A stretch of DNA of 64,000 nucleotides from Pseudomonas oleovorans subsp. oleovorans (GTDB lineage: Bacteria > Pseudomonadota > Gammaproteobacteria > Pseudomonadales > Pseudomonadaceae). This document shows, piece by piece, positions 37,868 to 46,813 of this stretch. The translations under genes were made by a program, and so were the position numbers. Within the stretch, counting starts at the first letter, position 1. Each line of letters begins with the position of its first letter. The DNA lies in NCBI RefSeq assembly GCF_002197815.1, contig NZ_NIUB01000012.1:60732-124731 (forward strand), written 5' to 3'. Below the pieces are notes generated by a model. It was not told the origin of the DNA. It made no database searches and was given only the letters and a program-made list of their open reading frames with translations.

Positions 37868-38138
37868 CTAGGGTCTGTTGCCGTTTCGACGCGAGCCGCG
37901 TTGCTGCGCCAAATTGCGCCACGCGAGGCGCGGGATGCAGGTAATGGTCGTTCCCTTGCCAAATCCCGCAACGACGCATGGCGCAATTTGCCGCGCAACC
38001 CGAAGGGACGGGCCAGTTTTTGCGTGGTACGTCGTTACTCGACGGCTCATTTGGGCGACCAAACTTCGCGTCTCGCGCCTAGCCCCACGCAAAAACTGGC
38101 TCCGTCGCGGCCGTGCGCGAAACGGCAACAGACCCTAG
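37868..38138. mobile_element. 271-bp MITE-like element with 21-bp terminal repeats
   Basis: Positions 37868-37888 and 38118-38138 are perfect 21-bp inverted repeats, beginning CTAGGGTCTGTTGCC. Inside are further inverted pairs: CAAATTGCGCCA (37909-37920) against TGGCGCAATTTG (37979-37990), and CCAGTTTTTGCGTGG against CCACGCAAAAACTGG (near 38011 and 38082). There is no coding capacity. It has the architecture of a miniature inverted-repeat element or a structured repeat. It fills the 379-bp gap between the SDR and BASS genes. Confidence 0.75.
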
Positions 38139-38241
38139 CCCGGTCGTCTGCACGTTGGCTAAGGTTGGCTCGCAGGGCCACTGCCAGCAGTGGCCCTGAC
38201 TCAGCACAATCCTGCCAGGTTCAACTGGAGCGATAACAATA

Positions 38242-39138
38242 ATGACCGCCGATCCCTTGCTGACGTTTTTCCTTCCCGCTGCGCTGGGCATCATCATGCT
38301 CGGGCTTGGCCTGTCACTGAGCCTGGGCGATTTCGCCCGCGTGGCCAAATTTCCCAAACCGGTATTGATCGGTCTGGCTTGCCAACTGCTGTTGCTGCCG
38401 CTGGCGTGCTTCTTCCTGGCCAAAGCGTTCGGCCTGGCGCCGGCGCTGGCCGTAGGCCTGATGCTGCTGGCAGCCTCGCCGGGCGGAACTACGGCCAACC
38501 TCTACAGCCACCTGGCCCATGGCGACGTGGCGTTGAACATCACCCTCACCGCGGTCAATTCGGTGATCGCGATTCTGACCATGCCGCTGATCGTCAACCT
38601 GTCGCTGGCCTACTTCATGTCCGCCGATCAGGCTATCCCGCTGCAGTTCGCCAAGGTGGTGCAGGTATTCGCGATCGTTCTTGGTCCGGTGGCCATCGGC
38701 ATGTGGCTGCGCAGTCGTTTTCCGGGCTTTGCCGAGCGCATGCAGAAGCCGGTTAAGATCATCTCGGCGCTGTTCCTGCTGCTGATCATCCTGCTGGCGG
38801 TGGCCAAGGACTGGCGCACCTTTGTCGATTACGCGCCTGCGGTGGGCGGCGCGGCGCTGGCCTTCAACCTGCTGAGCATGGCGGTGGGCTACTGCGTGCC
38901 CAGGCTGCTCAAGCTCAATCTGCGTCAGGCCATCGCCATCGCCATGGAGATCGGCATCCACAACGGCACCCTGGCCATCGCCCTGGCGCTGAGCCCGGCG
39001 CTGCTGAACAACCCGACCATGGCCATTCCGGCAGCCATCTACAGTCTGATCATGTTCATCACCGCAGCGCTGTTCGGGTTGTGGGTCAACCGTATGCACG
39101 GCGCCGAGCTGGCTCACGAAACGGTGGCTGAACAGTAG
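38242..39138 (+). CDS. BASS-family (bile acid:sodium-type) transporter
   Basis: The product is 298 aa with about nine to ten helices. Family blocks: ALGIIMLGLGLSLSLGDF, LLAASPGGTTANLYSHLAHGD and EIGIHNGTLAIALAL, with the Glu-Asn/His pair of the sodium site region. It is likely a sodium-coupled importer or exporter of an organic anion (pantoate, keto acid or similar); the substrate is unknown. The stop codon TAG is the first part of the GTAGGGTGCGCC repeat. Confidence 0.88.
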   Translation: MTADPLLTFFLPAALGIIMLGLGLSLSLGDFARVAKFPKPVLIGLACQLLLLPLACFFLAKAFGLAPALAVGLMLLAASPGGTTANLYSHLAHGDVALNITLTAVNSVIAILTMPLIVNLSLAYFMSADQAIPLQFAKVVQVFAIVLGPVAIGMWLRSRFPGFAERMQKPVKIISALFLLLIILLAVAKDWRTFVDYAPAVGGAALAFNLLSMAVGYCVPRLLKLNLRQAIAIAMEIGIHNGTLAIALALSPALLNNPTMAIPAAIYSLIMFITAALFGLWVNRMHGAELAHETVAEQ

Positions 39139-39200
39139 GGTGCGCCATGCGCACCGCTTGAACACGCTGTTATCCAGTGGTGCGCACGGTGCACCCTGCC
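39136..39200. repeat. GTAGGGTGCGCC inverted repeat after the BASS gene
   Basis: TAGGGTGCGCCATGCGCACCG faces TGGTGCGCACGGTGCACCCTG. The first TAG doubles as the stop codon of the preceding gene. A single GTAGCCCGGATTGCATCGG arm follows at 39207-39226. Confidence 0.7.
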
Positions 39201-39225
39201 GCTCGTAGCCCGGATTGCATCGGAG

Positions 39226-40416
39226 TTAGCGCTTGCCCCAGTTCAGCACGGCCAGGGTCAGCAGGCCGGCGACGATGCCCCAGAACGCCGAGCCTACGCC
39301 GGCCAGGGTCATGCCCGAGGCGGTGACCAGGAAGGTGATCAGCGCTGCTTCGCGTTCATTGGGTTCGCTCATGGCCTGGGTCAGGCCGCCGATGATCGAG
39401 GCGAACAAGGCCAGTGCGGCGATGGACAGGATCAACGCCGCTGGCAGCGCCGCGAACAGCGAGGCCAGGGTGGCGCCGAAGATGCCGGCGATGGCGTAGA
39501 ACACTCCGCACCAGACCGCCGCCGTGTAGCGCTTGCGCGGGTCTTCATGGGCTTCCGGCCCGGCGCAGATGGCGGCGCTGATGGCGGCCATGTGAATGCC
39601 GTGACTGCCGAACGGCGCCATCAGGATCGACACCAGGCCGGTACTGGTCAGCAGCGGCGAGGCTGGTACGTCATAGCCATTGGCGCGCAGCACCGCCATG
39701 CCCGTCAGGTTCTGCGAGGCCATGGCGACGATGAACAGTGGGATGCCGATGCTGATGGCGGCGGCCAGCGAGAAGCTAGGTGTGGTCCATTCAGGCGTGG
39801 CCAGTTGCAACTGGAAATCGCTGAAGTCCAGCAGGCCTAAGACCGCTGCCAGCACGCTGCCGACGATCAGCGCAGACAGCACCGAGTAACGCGGCCACAG
39901 GCGCTTGCCGAGCAGGTAGGCAAGCAGCATGGCGATCACCAGAAAGGGCTGTTGCTCGGCTGCCACGCATATTTCCAGGCCGATCTTGAACAGCACACCG
40001 GCCAGCAGCGCGGCGGCGATGGAGGCGGGGATGCGCCGTATCAGACGGTCGAAGGTGCCGGTCAGGCCGATCAGCACGATCAGCCCTGAGGCCAGGATGT
40101 AGGCGCCAATAGCCTCGCCATAGGAGACCTGCGGCAGACTGGTGATCAGCAGCGCAGCGCCAGGGGTGGACCAGGCGATCATCACCGGCGCGCGATAACG
40201 CAGCGAGAGCACGATGCAGCACAGCGCCATGCCGATCGACAGCGCCCAGATCCACGAGGAAATCTGCCCGCTGCTCAGGCCGGCGGCCTGGCCGGCCTGG
40301 AACATCAGCACCAGCGAGCTGGTGTAGCCGGTGAGCATGGCGATGAAGCCGGCGACCACGGCCGAGGTGGAGGTGTCCGCCAGTGGGCGCAGACGAGTGG
40401 GGGCGGCGTCTTGCAT
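39226..40416 (-). CDS. BenE-family benzoate/proton symporter
   Basis: The product is 396 aa with about twelve helices. The BenE family is recognised by LTGYTSSLVLMFQAGQAAGLS, IAWSTPGAALL, FGSHGIHMAAISAAICAGPEAHEDP and FYAIAGIFGA. It probably imports benzoate-like acids, though no catabolic genes are nearby. The ATG at 40416 overlaps the upstream LysE-type stop by one base (TGATG). Confidence 0.9.
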   Translation of the reverse strand: MQDAAPTRLRPLADTSTSAVVAGFIAMLTGYTSSLVLMFQAGQAAGLSSGQISSWIWALSIGMALCCIVLSLRYRAPVMIAWSTPGAALLITSLPQVSYGEAIGAYILASGLIVLIGLTGTFDRLIRRIPASIAAALLAGVLFKIGLEICVAAEQQPFLVIAMLLAYLLGKRLWPRYSVLSALIVGSVLAAVLGLLDFSDFQLQLATPEWTTPSFSLAAAISIGIPLFIVAMASQNLTGMAVLRANGYDVPASPLLTSTGLVSILMAPFGSHGIHMAAISAAICAGPEAHEDPRKRYTAAVWCGVFYAIAGIFGATLASLFAALPAALILSIAALALFASIIGGLTQAMSEPNEREAALITFLVTASGMTLAGVGSAFWGIVAGLLTLAVLNWGKR

Positions 40417-41027
40417 CAGAACATTCCAGTGTCGACGATGATGGGGTAGAGCGAGGCGACCAGCAGCAGCGCCATGCCGATATTGAAGGCGCGCAGCGCG
40501 CGCGGGTTGTCCAACCACTTGCGCAGCATACTGCCGGCGACGGTCCACAATCCCACGCTGGGGCAGTTGACCAGGGCAAAAAGGGCGGCGATCAACAGCA
40601 CGTTGCTGAAGAAGCCATCCTGCGGCGTATAGGTAGTGATAGCGCCGATGGCCATGATCCACGCCTTGGGGTTTACCCACTGGAAAGCAGCCGCCTGGAG
40701 AAAGGTAAACGGCTTGGCCTCGGGATTCTCACGGCTTTGCGGCGCGCCGGACTGGGCGATCTTCCACGCGAGATAAAGCAGATACGCGGCGCCGACATAG
40801 CGCAGTACGTCATGCAGCACCGGCAGACGTTGGAACACCTGGCCTAGGCCCAGGCCCACGGCAGCCACCAGCAGCATGAAGCCCAGGCTGATGCCGAGCA
40901 TGTGCGGAATGCTGCGGCGCACGCCGAAGTTCACCCCGGAGGCGAGCAACATCATATTGTTGGGGCCGGGCGTCACCGAGGTGACGAAAGCGAAGGCGAT
41001 GAAGGCGAGCAGCAGTTCGGTGGACAT
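40416..41027 (-). CDS. LysE/RhtB-family exporter
   Basis: The product is 203 aa with six helices. The family N-terminus is AFVTSVTPGPNNMMLLASG, with GISLGFMLLV and FQWVNPKAWIMAIGA. It exports amino acids or related metabolites; the substrate is unknown. It is translationally coupled to the downstream BenE gene. Confidence 0.92.
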   Translation of the reverse strand: MSTELLLAFIAFAFVTSVTPGPNNMMLLASGVNFGVRRSIPHMLGISLGFMLLVAAVGLGLGQVFQRLPVLHDVLRYVGAAYLLYLAWKIAQSGAPQSRENPEAKPFTFLQAAAFQWVNPKAWIMAIGAITTYTPQDGFFSNVLLIAALFALVNCPSVGLWTVAGSMLRKWLDNPRALRAFNIGMALLLVASLYPIIVDTGMF

Positions 41028-41170
41028 GATCGTTCTCCGGTGACTGGCAAAGCCTATTGCGCGGCTGCCGTGGCGTCGCGGTACAGCCACCGCTGGGTTG
41101 AACCGTACAGTCTGGCCAAGCGCTGCCTGGATGGTTAGCCTCGGCTTTTTGCCGAACAAGGATAAAGGTG

Positions 41171-41818
41171 ATGCAACCAGACAATCCCTACAGTGCGCCG
41201 CAGGTGGAGTTGCTCGACAGCGCGGGCGTACAGTCGTTGCCAGGTTGGAGCGCCAGGCAACTGCAGGTGCTGGGCTGGCTGGCGCTGGTCTCGGTGGTAG
41301 CCAACGCGCTGGTGGTCGGGCTTGCATTTGCCGGGGGCCTGCTGGAGGCGGATGAAGCTGAACTGCTGTTTACCTACACCGGTTGGCTTAGCCTGGCGCT
41401 GGCGTTACTCGGCTGCTACCTGCTGCTGCGCTTCAAAGCCTTTGCCGAAGCCCGTTTTTTTGCGCGCAACCTCAGCGTACCGATCTGGTTGCTGCTTGCG
41501 GTGACGCTGCTGCTGGAGGCAGTGGACATGCTTTTCGGTGACCAACTGTTCGCCGGATTGGACTGGCAGACCATCGGCTATGTGGCGCTGTTGTGTCTTA
41601 TGGGCATATGCACCACCTGGCTGGGGATACGGTTGCTCAAGCTGCAAAGTCCCTATCCGGCGCTGAAAGTGATGGCCTGGCTCGATATCGTCGGCGGACT
41701 GATGCTGGCCAGCGTGCTGTTGATGCTGGTGGCGTTGCTGCCGTTGCTTGGGGCCGGCGTGGCGCTGATGCTGGTGTTCTTCAAGGGCGCTGCCGAGTTG
41801 CAGGGGGTTGCGCAGTGA
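41171..41818 (+). CDS. Hypothetical four-to-six-helix membrane protein
   Basis: The product is 215 aa. A short cytoplasmic N-terminus NPYSAPQVELLD (the NPYxAP motif seen in several bacterial membrane-protein families) precedes hydrophobic helices starting LQVLGWLALVSVVANALVV. The ATG at 41171 follows AAGGATAAAGGTG. The function is not recognised. Confidence 0.75.
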   Translation: MQPDNPYSAPQVELLDSAGVQSLPGWSARQLQVLGWLALVSVVANALVVGLAFAGGLLEADEAELLFTYTGWLSLALALLGCYLLLRFKAFAEARFFARNLSVPIWLLLAVTLLLEAVDMLFGDQLFAGLDWQTIGYVALLCLMGICTTWLGIRLLKLQSPYPALKVMAWLDIVGGLMLASVLLMLVALLPLLGAGVALMLVFFKGAAELQGVAQ

Positions 41819-41876
41819 CTGCGTCCAAACGGCAAGAGCCGCCTGGTCATCACCGCGCGGGCAGCGCTACAGACCT

Positions 41877-41962
41877 GTAGGAGCCGGCTTGCCGGCGATG
41901 CTTTGCCTCTGTGAGGCTGGTGCTCGCCGAGACGCTTGATCGCCAGCAAGCTGGCTCCTACA
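41877..41962. repeat. REP palindrome (GTAGGAGCCGGCTTGCCGGC type)
   Basis: The outer arms GTAGGAGCCGGCTTGCCGGCGAT and ATCGCCAGCAAGCTGGCTCCTAC are inverted. They form most of the 190-bp gap before the convergent TonB receptor gene. Confidence 0.8.
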
Positions 41963-42009
41963 CAGTCATTTTTCTACGATTGACTGACAGGCATTAGCCC
42001 TTCGGGTGG

Positions 42010-44460
42010 TCACCATTTGTAGTCGAGGCTGGCCGTGACTCGGCGTGGGTCGCCGGCGTAGCAGTAGAAACCATCGCAGGTGGCCAGGTATTCCTTGTCG
42101 AACAGGTTGTTGGCGTTGAGCGATACGCTGGCGCCACGCAGGCTGGCGTCGATCTGGCCAAGATCGTAGCGCACTGCCGCGTCGTAGACGGTATAGGCGC
42201 TGCTGTGGCCGTCGGAAGGATCACGTACGAAGCCCATGCTACCGACAGAGATGTTGTCGGTGGAACCGACGAAGCGGGCGCCAAAGCCGACGCCGAAGCC
42301 CGCCAGCACACCCTGACTCCAGTCATAGTCGGCCCAGATCGACGCCTGATGCTCGGGGATCAGTGGCAGGGCGCGGTTCTTGTCGCGCGTGTCACCGACC
42401 TCGGTCATCTTGCTGTTGGTGTAGCTGTAGGAGGCGGTCAGGCTGAGGTTCTCGGTGATATTGCCGGTGGCTTCCAGCTCCAGGCCGCGGACTTCTACCT
42501 CGCTGACCGGCTCGGTGGCGCCGGCGATGTTGGTGGTCACGATGTTCTGCCGCGTGAGGTCATAGACAGCGGCGGTGAACAGCATGTCGCTACCCGGCGG
42601 TTGATACTTGATACCCAGTTCGTACTGCTTGCCGGTGCTGGGTTTGAACGCCGCGCCGCCGTTGCCGCCCGCTTCGGCCTGGAAGGATTCAGCGTAGGAC
42701 ACATAGGGCGTGAAACCGGAGTCGAACACGTAGCTCAGCGCCGCATTGCCGCTGAACTGGCTGTCGCGACGGCTGTCCTTGGCATCGTTGGCGTTGTGGA
42801 ACACCGAATCGGTGTCCAGACGGTCCCATCGGCCGCCCAGGGTCAGGCGCCAGGCGTCGAGTGCCATCTGGTCTTGCAGATAGAGGCCGGTGTTTCTGCG
42901 TTTCTGGCTGTAGTTCTGGAGATCGCTATAGGTAACGCCACTGAAGTCTTGGCCGTAGCGTGGGTTGTTAATGTTGCTCGGAGGAACGTTGATTCCAATG
43001 ATGTTCCAGTTATTGTCATAAAGGTAGGAACCACCGAACTGCCAGCGGTAATCAGTATTCACTCGTAGGTAGTCGAGGCCCAGCAGCAGGGTGTGCCCGA
43101 TTGCACCGGTGTTGAAATCGGCCTGGAAGTTGTTGTCCACGGCGAAGTGGCTGATGTTTTCATCATAGATATTAGCGCCACGATCAACTGTGCCGTCGGG
43201 CGCTACAGAGAATGCTGTACCACCGGCCGTGATGATCTGGTTATCCAGTTCTAGCTTGCTGTAGCGCAGATTCTGATTGAACTGCCAGGTATCGTTGATG
43301 CGGTGCTCGAAGGCATAACCCAGTGCATAGAAGGTCTTGTCGTAGAACTCCCAGTCAGGGTCGCCAAGGTTCTTGTTGTAGTCGACCTTGCCGGCTGGGG
43401 GGCTCAATTTGGTGCCTTGCAGTGGCAGGAACTGGCTGGTGCCGCCGGTATCGTCACGGTTGAACTGGCCGAGGAAGGTCAGTTTGCTGTCGTCGGCAAT
43501 ATTCCAGGTCAGGCTGGGTGCCAGGTTGAAACGCTGGTCGTCCATATGCTCGATAACGGTGCCACTGTCACGCCCGGTACCGCTGAAACGGTAGAGAAAG
43601 CGACCTTCATCGTCGATCCTGCCGGTGCTGTCGAAGCTGATCTGCTTGTGGTTGTAGTTACCGACTTGCACCTGCACTTCATGGCTGCTTTCGGCCTGCG
43701 GACGGCGGCTGACGGCATCCACCAGGCCGCCGGGCGGGGTCTGGCCATACACTGCCGAGGCCGGGCCGCGCAGCACGGCGACGCGCTCCAAGTTCCAGGT
43801 TTCCAGTTTGGGCATGGCGTAGCTGCCCTTGGGCAGTGGCAGGCCGTCGAGCATCTGGATCGGTTCGAAACCGCGGATCTTCATCCAGTCGGCGCGGCTG
43901 TCGCTGCCGTAGCTGCTGGCGATGACACCCGGCATATAGCGCACGGCGTCATCGAGGTTCTGCACCTTGCGGTCCTGCATCTGCTCGCGGGTGGCGACGG
44001 AGATCGAGCGTGGGGTTTCCAGCAGCGGCGTGTCGGTCTTGGTGCCGGTCGCGGTGCGGTTGGCCAGGTAACCACGGGTTGGGCCCCAGGCGGTCTCGGC
44101 GGCCTGTTCGCTGGCGGTCACGGTCACATCCGGCAGTGCCATCGCTGCTTCTGCCGCAGGGGCCAGGCTGTAGGCGCCGCCGTTGCCGCCTTGCAGCTGC
44201 AGGCCGGTGCCACGCAGCGCCTGATTGAGGGCTTCGATGGCTTCGTAGTCGCCGTTGACCGGTGCCGAGTTCTTGCCCGCGGTCAGGGCCGGGTCGATGC
44301 TCAGGGTCACGCCGGCCTGGCTGGCGATCTGGTTGAGCGTGGTCGCCAGAGGGCCGGCGGGCAGTTGGTAAACCTCAGCGTGGGCCAGCCCGGTATGGCC
44401 GGCAAAGGCAATGGTCAGGGCCAGCAGCGTGTGGCGGAACGGGGCAGGGCGGAAGGACAT
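42010..44460 (-). CDS. TonB-dependent siderophore receptor with signalling domain
   Basis: The product is 816 aa. It has a signal peptide ending AHAEV, then a secretin/TonB N-terminal (STN) signalling domain at about 35-115 (LPAGPLATTLNQIASQAGV). A TonB box region (PDVTVTA), plug domain and 22-strand barrel follow, ending in aromatic LDYKW. WGPTRGYLANRTATGTKTDTPL and the paired Cys in CDGFYCYAG resemble ferrichrome/ferrioxamine receptors of the FhuA/FiuA group. Together with the upstream fecI-fecR pair it is a cell-surface signalling system that induces its own expression when the siderophore binds. Confidence 0.92.
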   Translation of the reverse strand: MSFRPAPFRHTLLALTIAFAGHTGLAHAEVYQLPAGPLATTLNQIASQAGVTLSIDPALTAGKNSAPVNGDYEAIEALNQALRGTGLQLQGGNGGAYSLAPAAEAAMALPDVTVTASEQAAETAWGPTRGYLANRTATGTKTDTPLLETPRSISVATREQMQDRKVQNLDDAVRYMPGVIASSYGSDSRADWMKIRGFEPIQMLDGLPLPKGSYAMPKLETWNLERVAVLRGPASAVYGQTPPGGLVDAVSRRPQAESSHEVQVQVGNYNHKQISFDSTGRIDDEGRFLYRFSGTGRDSGTVIEHMDDQRFNLAPSLTWNIADDSKLTFLGQFNRDDTGGTSQFLPLQGTKLSPPAGKVDYNKNLGDPDWEFYDKTFYALGYAFEHRINDTWQFNQNLRYSKLELDNQIITAGGTAFSVAPDGTVDRGANIYDENISHFAVDNNFQADFNTGAIGHTLLLGLDYLRVNTDYRWQFGGSYLYDNNWNIIGINVPPSNINNPRYGQDFSGVTYSDLQNYSQKRRNTGLYLQDQMALDAWRLTLGGRWDRLDTDSVFHNANDAKDSRRDSQFSGNAALSYVFDSGFTPYVSYAESFQAEAGGNGGAAFKPSTGKQYELGIKYQPPGSDMLFTAAVYDLTRQNIVTTNIAGATEPVSEVEVRGLELEATGNITENLSLTASYSYTNSKMTEVGDTRDKNRALPLIPEHQASIWADYDWSQGVLAGFGVGFGARFVGSTDNISVGSMGFVRDPSDGHSSAYTVYDAAVRYDLGQIDASLRGASVSLNANNLFDKEYLATCDGFYCYAGDPRRVTASLDYKW

Positions 44461-44540
44461 TGCGAACGTCTCCTAAGAGTTAATGTATCTCAATGCCCTT
44501 TTGCCGAAGCAGGAAGGAAAAGTGACAGGGGCGGGGAAAA

Positions 44541-45500
44541 TTATTTTTCCGCCGGTAGCACGCGGGTCCACCAGGGGCTCAGTTGCTCGGTGCGCGCCGG
44601 CAGGCTCAGTGCGACAGCGGCCAGTGCCTTGTCGCTGTCGTGCAATGGGAAGCTGCCGCTGATGCGCAGATCGGCCAGGCTCGGATCGAGGCTCAGGTAA
44701 CCGCTGCGGTATTCGCCGAGCTGATCGATCAGGCGCTGCAGGGGCAGGTTGTCCGCCACCAGCATGCCGCGGCTCCAGGCGTCGGCGCCGATGGGGGCAG
44801 GGTGGCTTGCGCTGAGGTGCTGGCTGTCCATGCGCACCTGTTCGCCGCTGTGGATAATGCGTTCCTGTGAACTGGCCAGCGGCCTGGCGGCGACTGCCGA
44901 CTGCAGCACGATCAATTCGGTCGCAGTCCCTTCGCGCCGGACCAAAAAGCGCGTCCCCAACGCACGTAGTCGTCCCTGCTCCGTCTCGACGATGAACGGG
45001 CGGGTATCGCCCTTGGCGGTCTGAACCAGAATTTCGCCGCTGCGCAGGTGCAGGCGCCGTTCGTTGTCGTCGAATTCGATATCCAGCGCACTGCGGCTGT
45101 TGAGGCGTACCTGGCTGCGGTCGGCGAGCAGCAGGTCGCGCTGCTCTCCACTGGCGGTATGGTAGTCGGCGAGGTAATCGCCCAGCGGGCGCTGCTGGGC
45201 CAGCAATACCAGCGTTACGCCCGTGGCCAGCAGCAGACCCAGGGCGCTACCACCAAGGCGGCGCAGGCTGCGGCGACGGCTGACGCTGCTCTGCAACAGG
45301 GCGCGTCGCGCCATCGGCGCGCTGGCGGCAGAAAGCTGCTGGTCGATGCCGCCCAGGCGTTGCCAGACCAGGCCATGCTCCGGGTGAGCGGCCAGCCAGT
45401 CGGCGAAGTCATGGCGTTGCTGCTCGCTGGCTTCGCCAGAGTCCAGACACAGCTGCCAGGCGATGGCCTCATCGAGCACGCGAGCCGAGACATGGCTCAT
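44541..45500 (-). CDS. fecR: FecR-family anti-sigma regulator
   Basis: The product is 319 aa. An N-terminal DUF4880 region (VLDEAIAWQLCLDSG, FADWLAAHPEHG...WQRLG) is followed by one membrane helix near residue 90 (LGLLLATGVTLVLL) and a periplasmic FecR domain (YHTASGEQRDLLLADRSQVRLN). It relays the receptor signal to the sigma factor. It overlaps fecI by 4 bp and ends 80 bp before the receptor. Confidence 0.92.
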   Translation of the reverse strand: MSHVSARVLDEAIAWQLCLDSGEASEQQRHDFADWLAAHPEHGLVWQRLGGIDQQLSAASAPMARRALLQSSVSRRRSLRRLGGSALGLLLATGVTLVLLAQQRPLGDYLADYHTASGEQRDLLLADRSQVRLNSRSALDIEFDDNERRLHLRSGEILVQTAKGDTRPFIVETEQGRLRALGTRFLVRREGTATELIVLQSAVAARPLASSQERIIHSGEQVRMDSQHLSASHPAPIGADAWSRGMLVADNLPLQRLIDQLGEYRSGYLSLDPSLADLRISGSFPLHDSDKALAAVALSLPARTEQLSPWWTRVLPAEK

Positions 45501-46021
45501 TGCGGCGCTCCGTAAAGCGCGACGTAGCACTGGCGCAGGCCCTGGGCGAGGTACTGGCGCACGCGGGACGGCGACACACCAAGCCGCTCGGCGATCTCGG
45601 CGTGGCCTAGGCCATCCAGGCGGTTATAGAGAAACGCCGCGCGTGCCTTGCTCGACAGCTGGCCGAGCAGGCGGTCAATCTCGGCCAGTTGCTCCAATGC
45701 CAGGGTTTGTTCTTCCGGGCTGGGCTGCACTGCTTCTGGAGCTTGCGCGAGCGCTTCCAGGTAGGCGCGCTCCAGCGCGTTGCGGCGGAACTGGTCGACA
45801 AGCAATCCCTTGGCGATGGTGGTGAGCAGGGCTCTGGGTTCGCGTGGGCTATGCAGGTCAGCGCGACCGAGCAGGCGGACGAAGGTGTCCTGGCTCAGGT
45901 CTTCGGCGCGCTGCGCGCAATTCAGGCTTTTGCGCAGCCAGCCGAACAGCCAATCACGGTGATCGCGATAAAGCAGACCGACCAGCTGTTGGTTGCTGGA
46001 ATCCTGAACCGACACGCGCAC
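45497..46021 (-). CDS. fecI: ECF sigma factor of FecI type
   Basis: The product is 174 aa from a GTG start. Sigma region 2 (YRDHRDWLFGWLRKSLNC, DLSQDTFVRLL) and region 4 (LDGLGHAEIAERLGVSPSRVRQYLAQGL) are clear. It directs transcription of the receptor gene in response to siderophore. A Fur box lies about 25-45 bp upstream, so the system should be made only when iron is low. Confidence 0.93.
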   Translation of the reverse strand: MRVSVQDSSNQQLVGLLYRDHRDWLFGWLRKSLNCAQRAEDLSQDTFVRLLGRADLHSPREPRALLTTIAKGLLVDQFRRNALERAYLEALAQAPEAVQPSPEEQTLALEQLAEIDRLLGQLSSKARAAFLYNRLDGLGHAEIAERLGVSPSRVRQYLAQGLRQCYVALYGAPQ

Positions 46022-46043
46022 CTCGCGAGATCTAAGTTAAGGT

Positions 46044-46062
46044 GATAATGATTCGCATATGA
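46044..46062 (-). promoter_or_regulatory. Fur box upstream of fecI
   Basis: GATAATGATTCGCATATGA matches the Fur consensus GATAATGATAATCATTATC closely in the first nine bases and partly in the second half. Its place just before the fecI start fits iron repression. Confidence 0.75.
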
Positions 46063-46145
46063 TTGCAGAGGTCGTGTCAGGGTGCAATCACGCGTTGGCG
46101 TGGTATGACCGGTGGTGTGGGGGAGTGGAAAGGCAGGCTGAATCG

Positions 46146-46192
46146 GTAGGAGCGAGCTCTGCTCGCGAACAAAGGGGTTCGCGAGCTACGGG
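46146..46192. repeat. REP palindrome (GTAGGAGCGAGCTCTGCTCGCGAA type)
   Basis: A nested palindrome of the common Pseudomonas REP type, 17 bp past the stop of the MarR-family gene. It matches the right arm at 8811-8835 in inverted form. Confidence 0.75.
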
Positions 46193-46208
46193 GGCGTGAC
46201 GACGATGC

Positions 46209-46730
46209 TCAGGTGCGTTCCTGGCGGCTGCGTGCCAGGGCGTGATTGACGGCCAGCCAGCCTTGCACGGCCTCTTCACCCATCTCGCCGAACACGCGTT
46301 GCAGCAGGCGCGCCTGCTCGCGGCGCAGGGCCTGTTCCAGCTTGGCGCCCTCGGCGGTGAAACCCAGCACACGCTTGCGCTTGTCGTCCGCGGCAGCTTC
46401 GCTCTGCACCAGGTCCATCTCGATCAACTGGCGCAACGGCATGTTCAGCGCCTGTTTGCTCACCCCCAGGTAACCCAGCAGCTCGGTCATGTTCAGGCCC
46501 GGGTACTTGGCGATGAAGAACAGAATGCGGTGGTGCACGCGTGACAACCCGCGCTTGGCCAGCATTTCGTCCGGCTTGGCGGTGAAAGCCTGATAGCCGA
46601 AGAAGAAAGCCTCCATGGCGGCCTGCTGAGCTGTGCTGTTCTTGATCAGCTGCGCGCCGTGACGGCCGGCCTGCGTGCCCTCGGCGGGCGACGTCAAAAA
46701 TTTCTCGGAGAAATTTTTTAGGTCAGTCAT
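46209..46730 (-). CDS. MarR-family transcriptional regulator
   Basis: The product is 173 aa. The winged helix-turn-helix is seen in LNMTELLGYLGVSKQALNMPLRQLIEMDLV, with the wing DDKRKRVLGFTAEG. It is divergent from the aminotransferase gene with an 83-bp gap. That gap holds a GTCAA-N5-TTGAC inverted repeat that may be its operator. Confidence 0.88.
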   Translation of the reverse strand: MTDLKNFSEKFLTSPAEGTQAGRHGAQLIKNSTAQQAAMEAFFFGYQAFTAKPDEMLAKRGLSRVHHRILFFIAKYPGLNMTELLGYLGVSKQALNMPLRQLIEMDLVQSEAAADDKRKRVLGFTAEGAKLEQALRREQARLLQRVFGEMGEEAVQGWLAVNHALARSRQERT

Positions 46731-46763
46731 ATTGACGTATCTCTGGTTGGAGGCGTAGTTTCG

Positions 46764-46778
46764 GTCAAGCAGTTTGAC
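46764..46778. promoter_or_regulatory. Candidate MarR operator
   Basis: GTCAA-GCAGT-TTGAC is a perfect 5-bp inverted repeat midway between the divergent MarR and aminotransferase starts. The role is inferred from position alone. Confidence 0.4.
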
Positions 46779-46813
46779 TTAATTCCAATAACTTTTGCAC
46801 CCCAGGACATTCC

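Noticed and set aside
36798..37979. Long minus-strand frame opposite the SDR gene
   Set aside because: Antisense to the SDR coding strand and a repeat element; His/Gly/Asp-rich shadow composition.
43303..44700. Long plus-strand frame opposite the TonB receptor
   Set aside because: Antisense to a clear receptor gene, with no recognisable domain.
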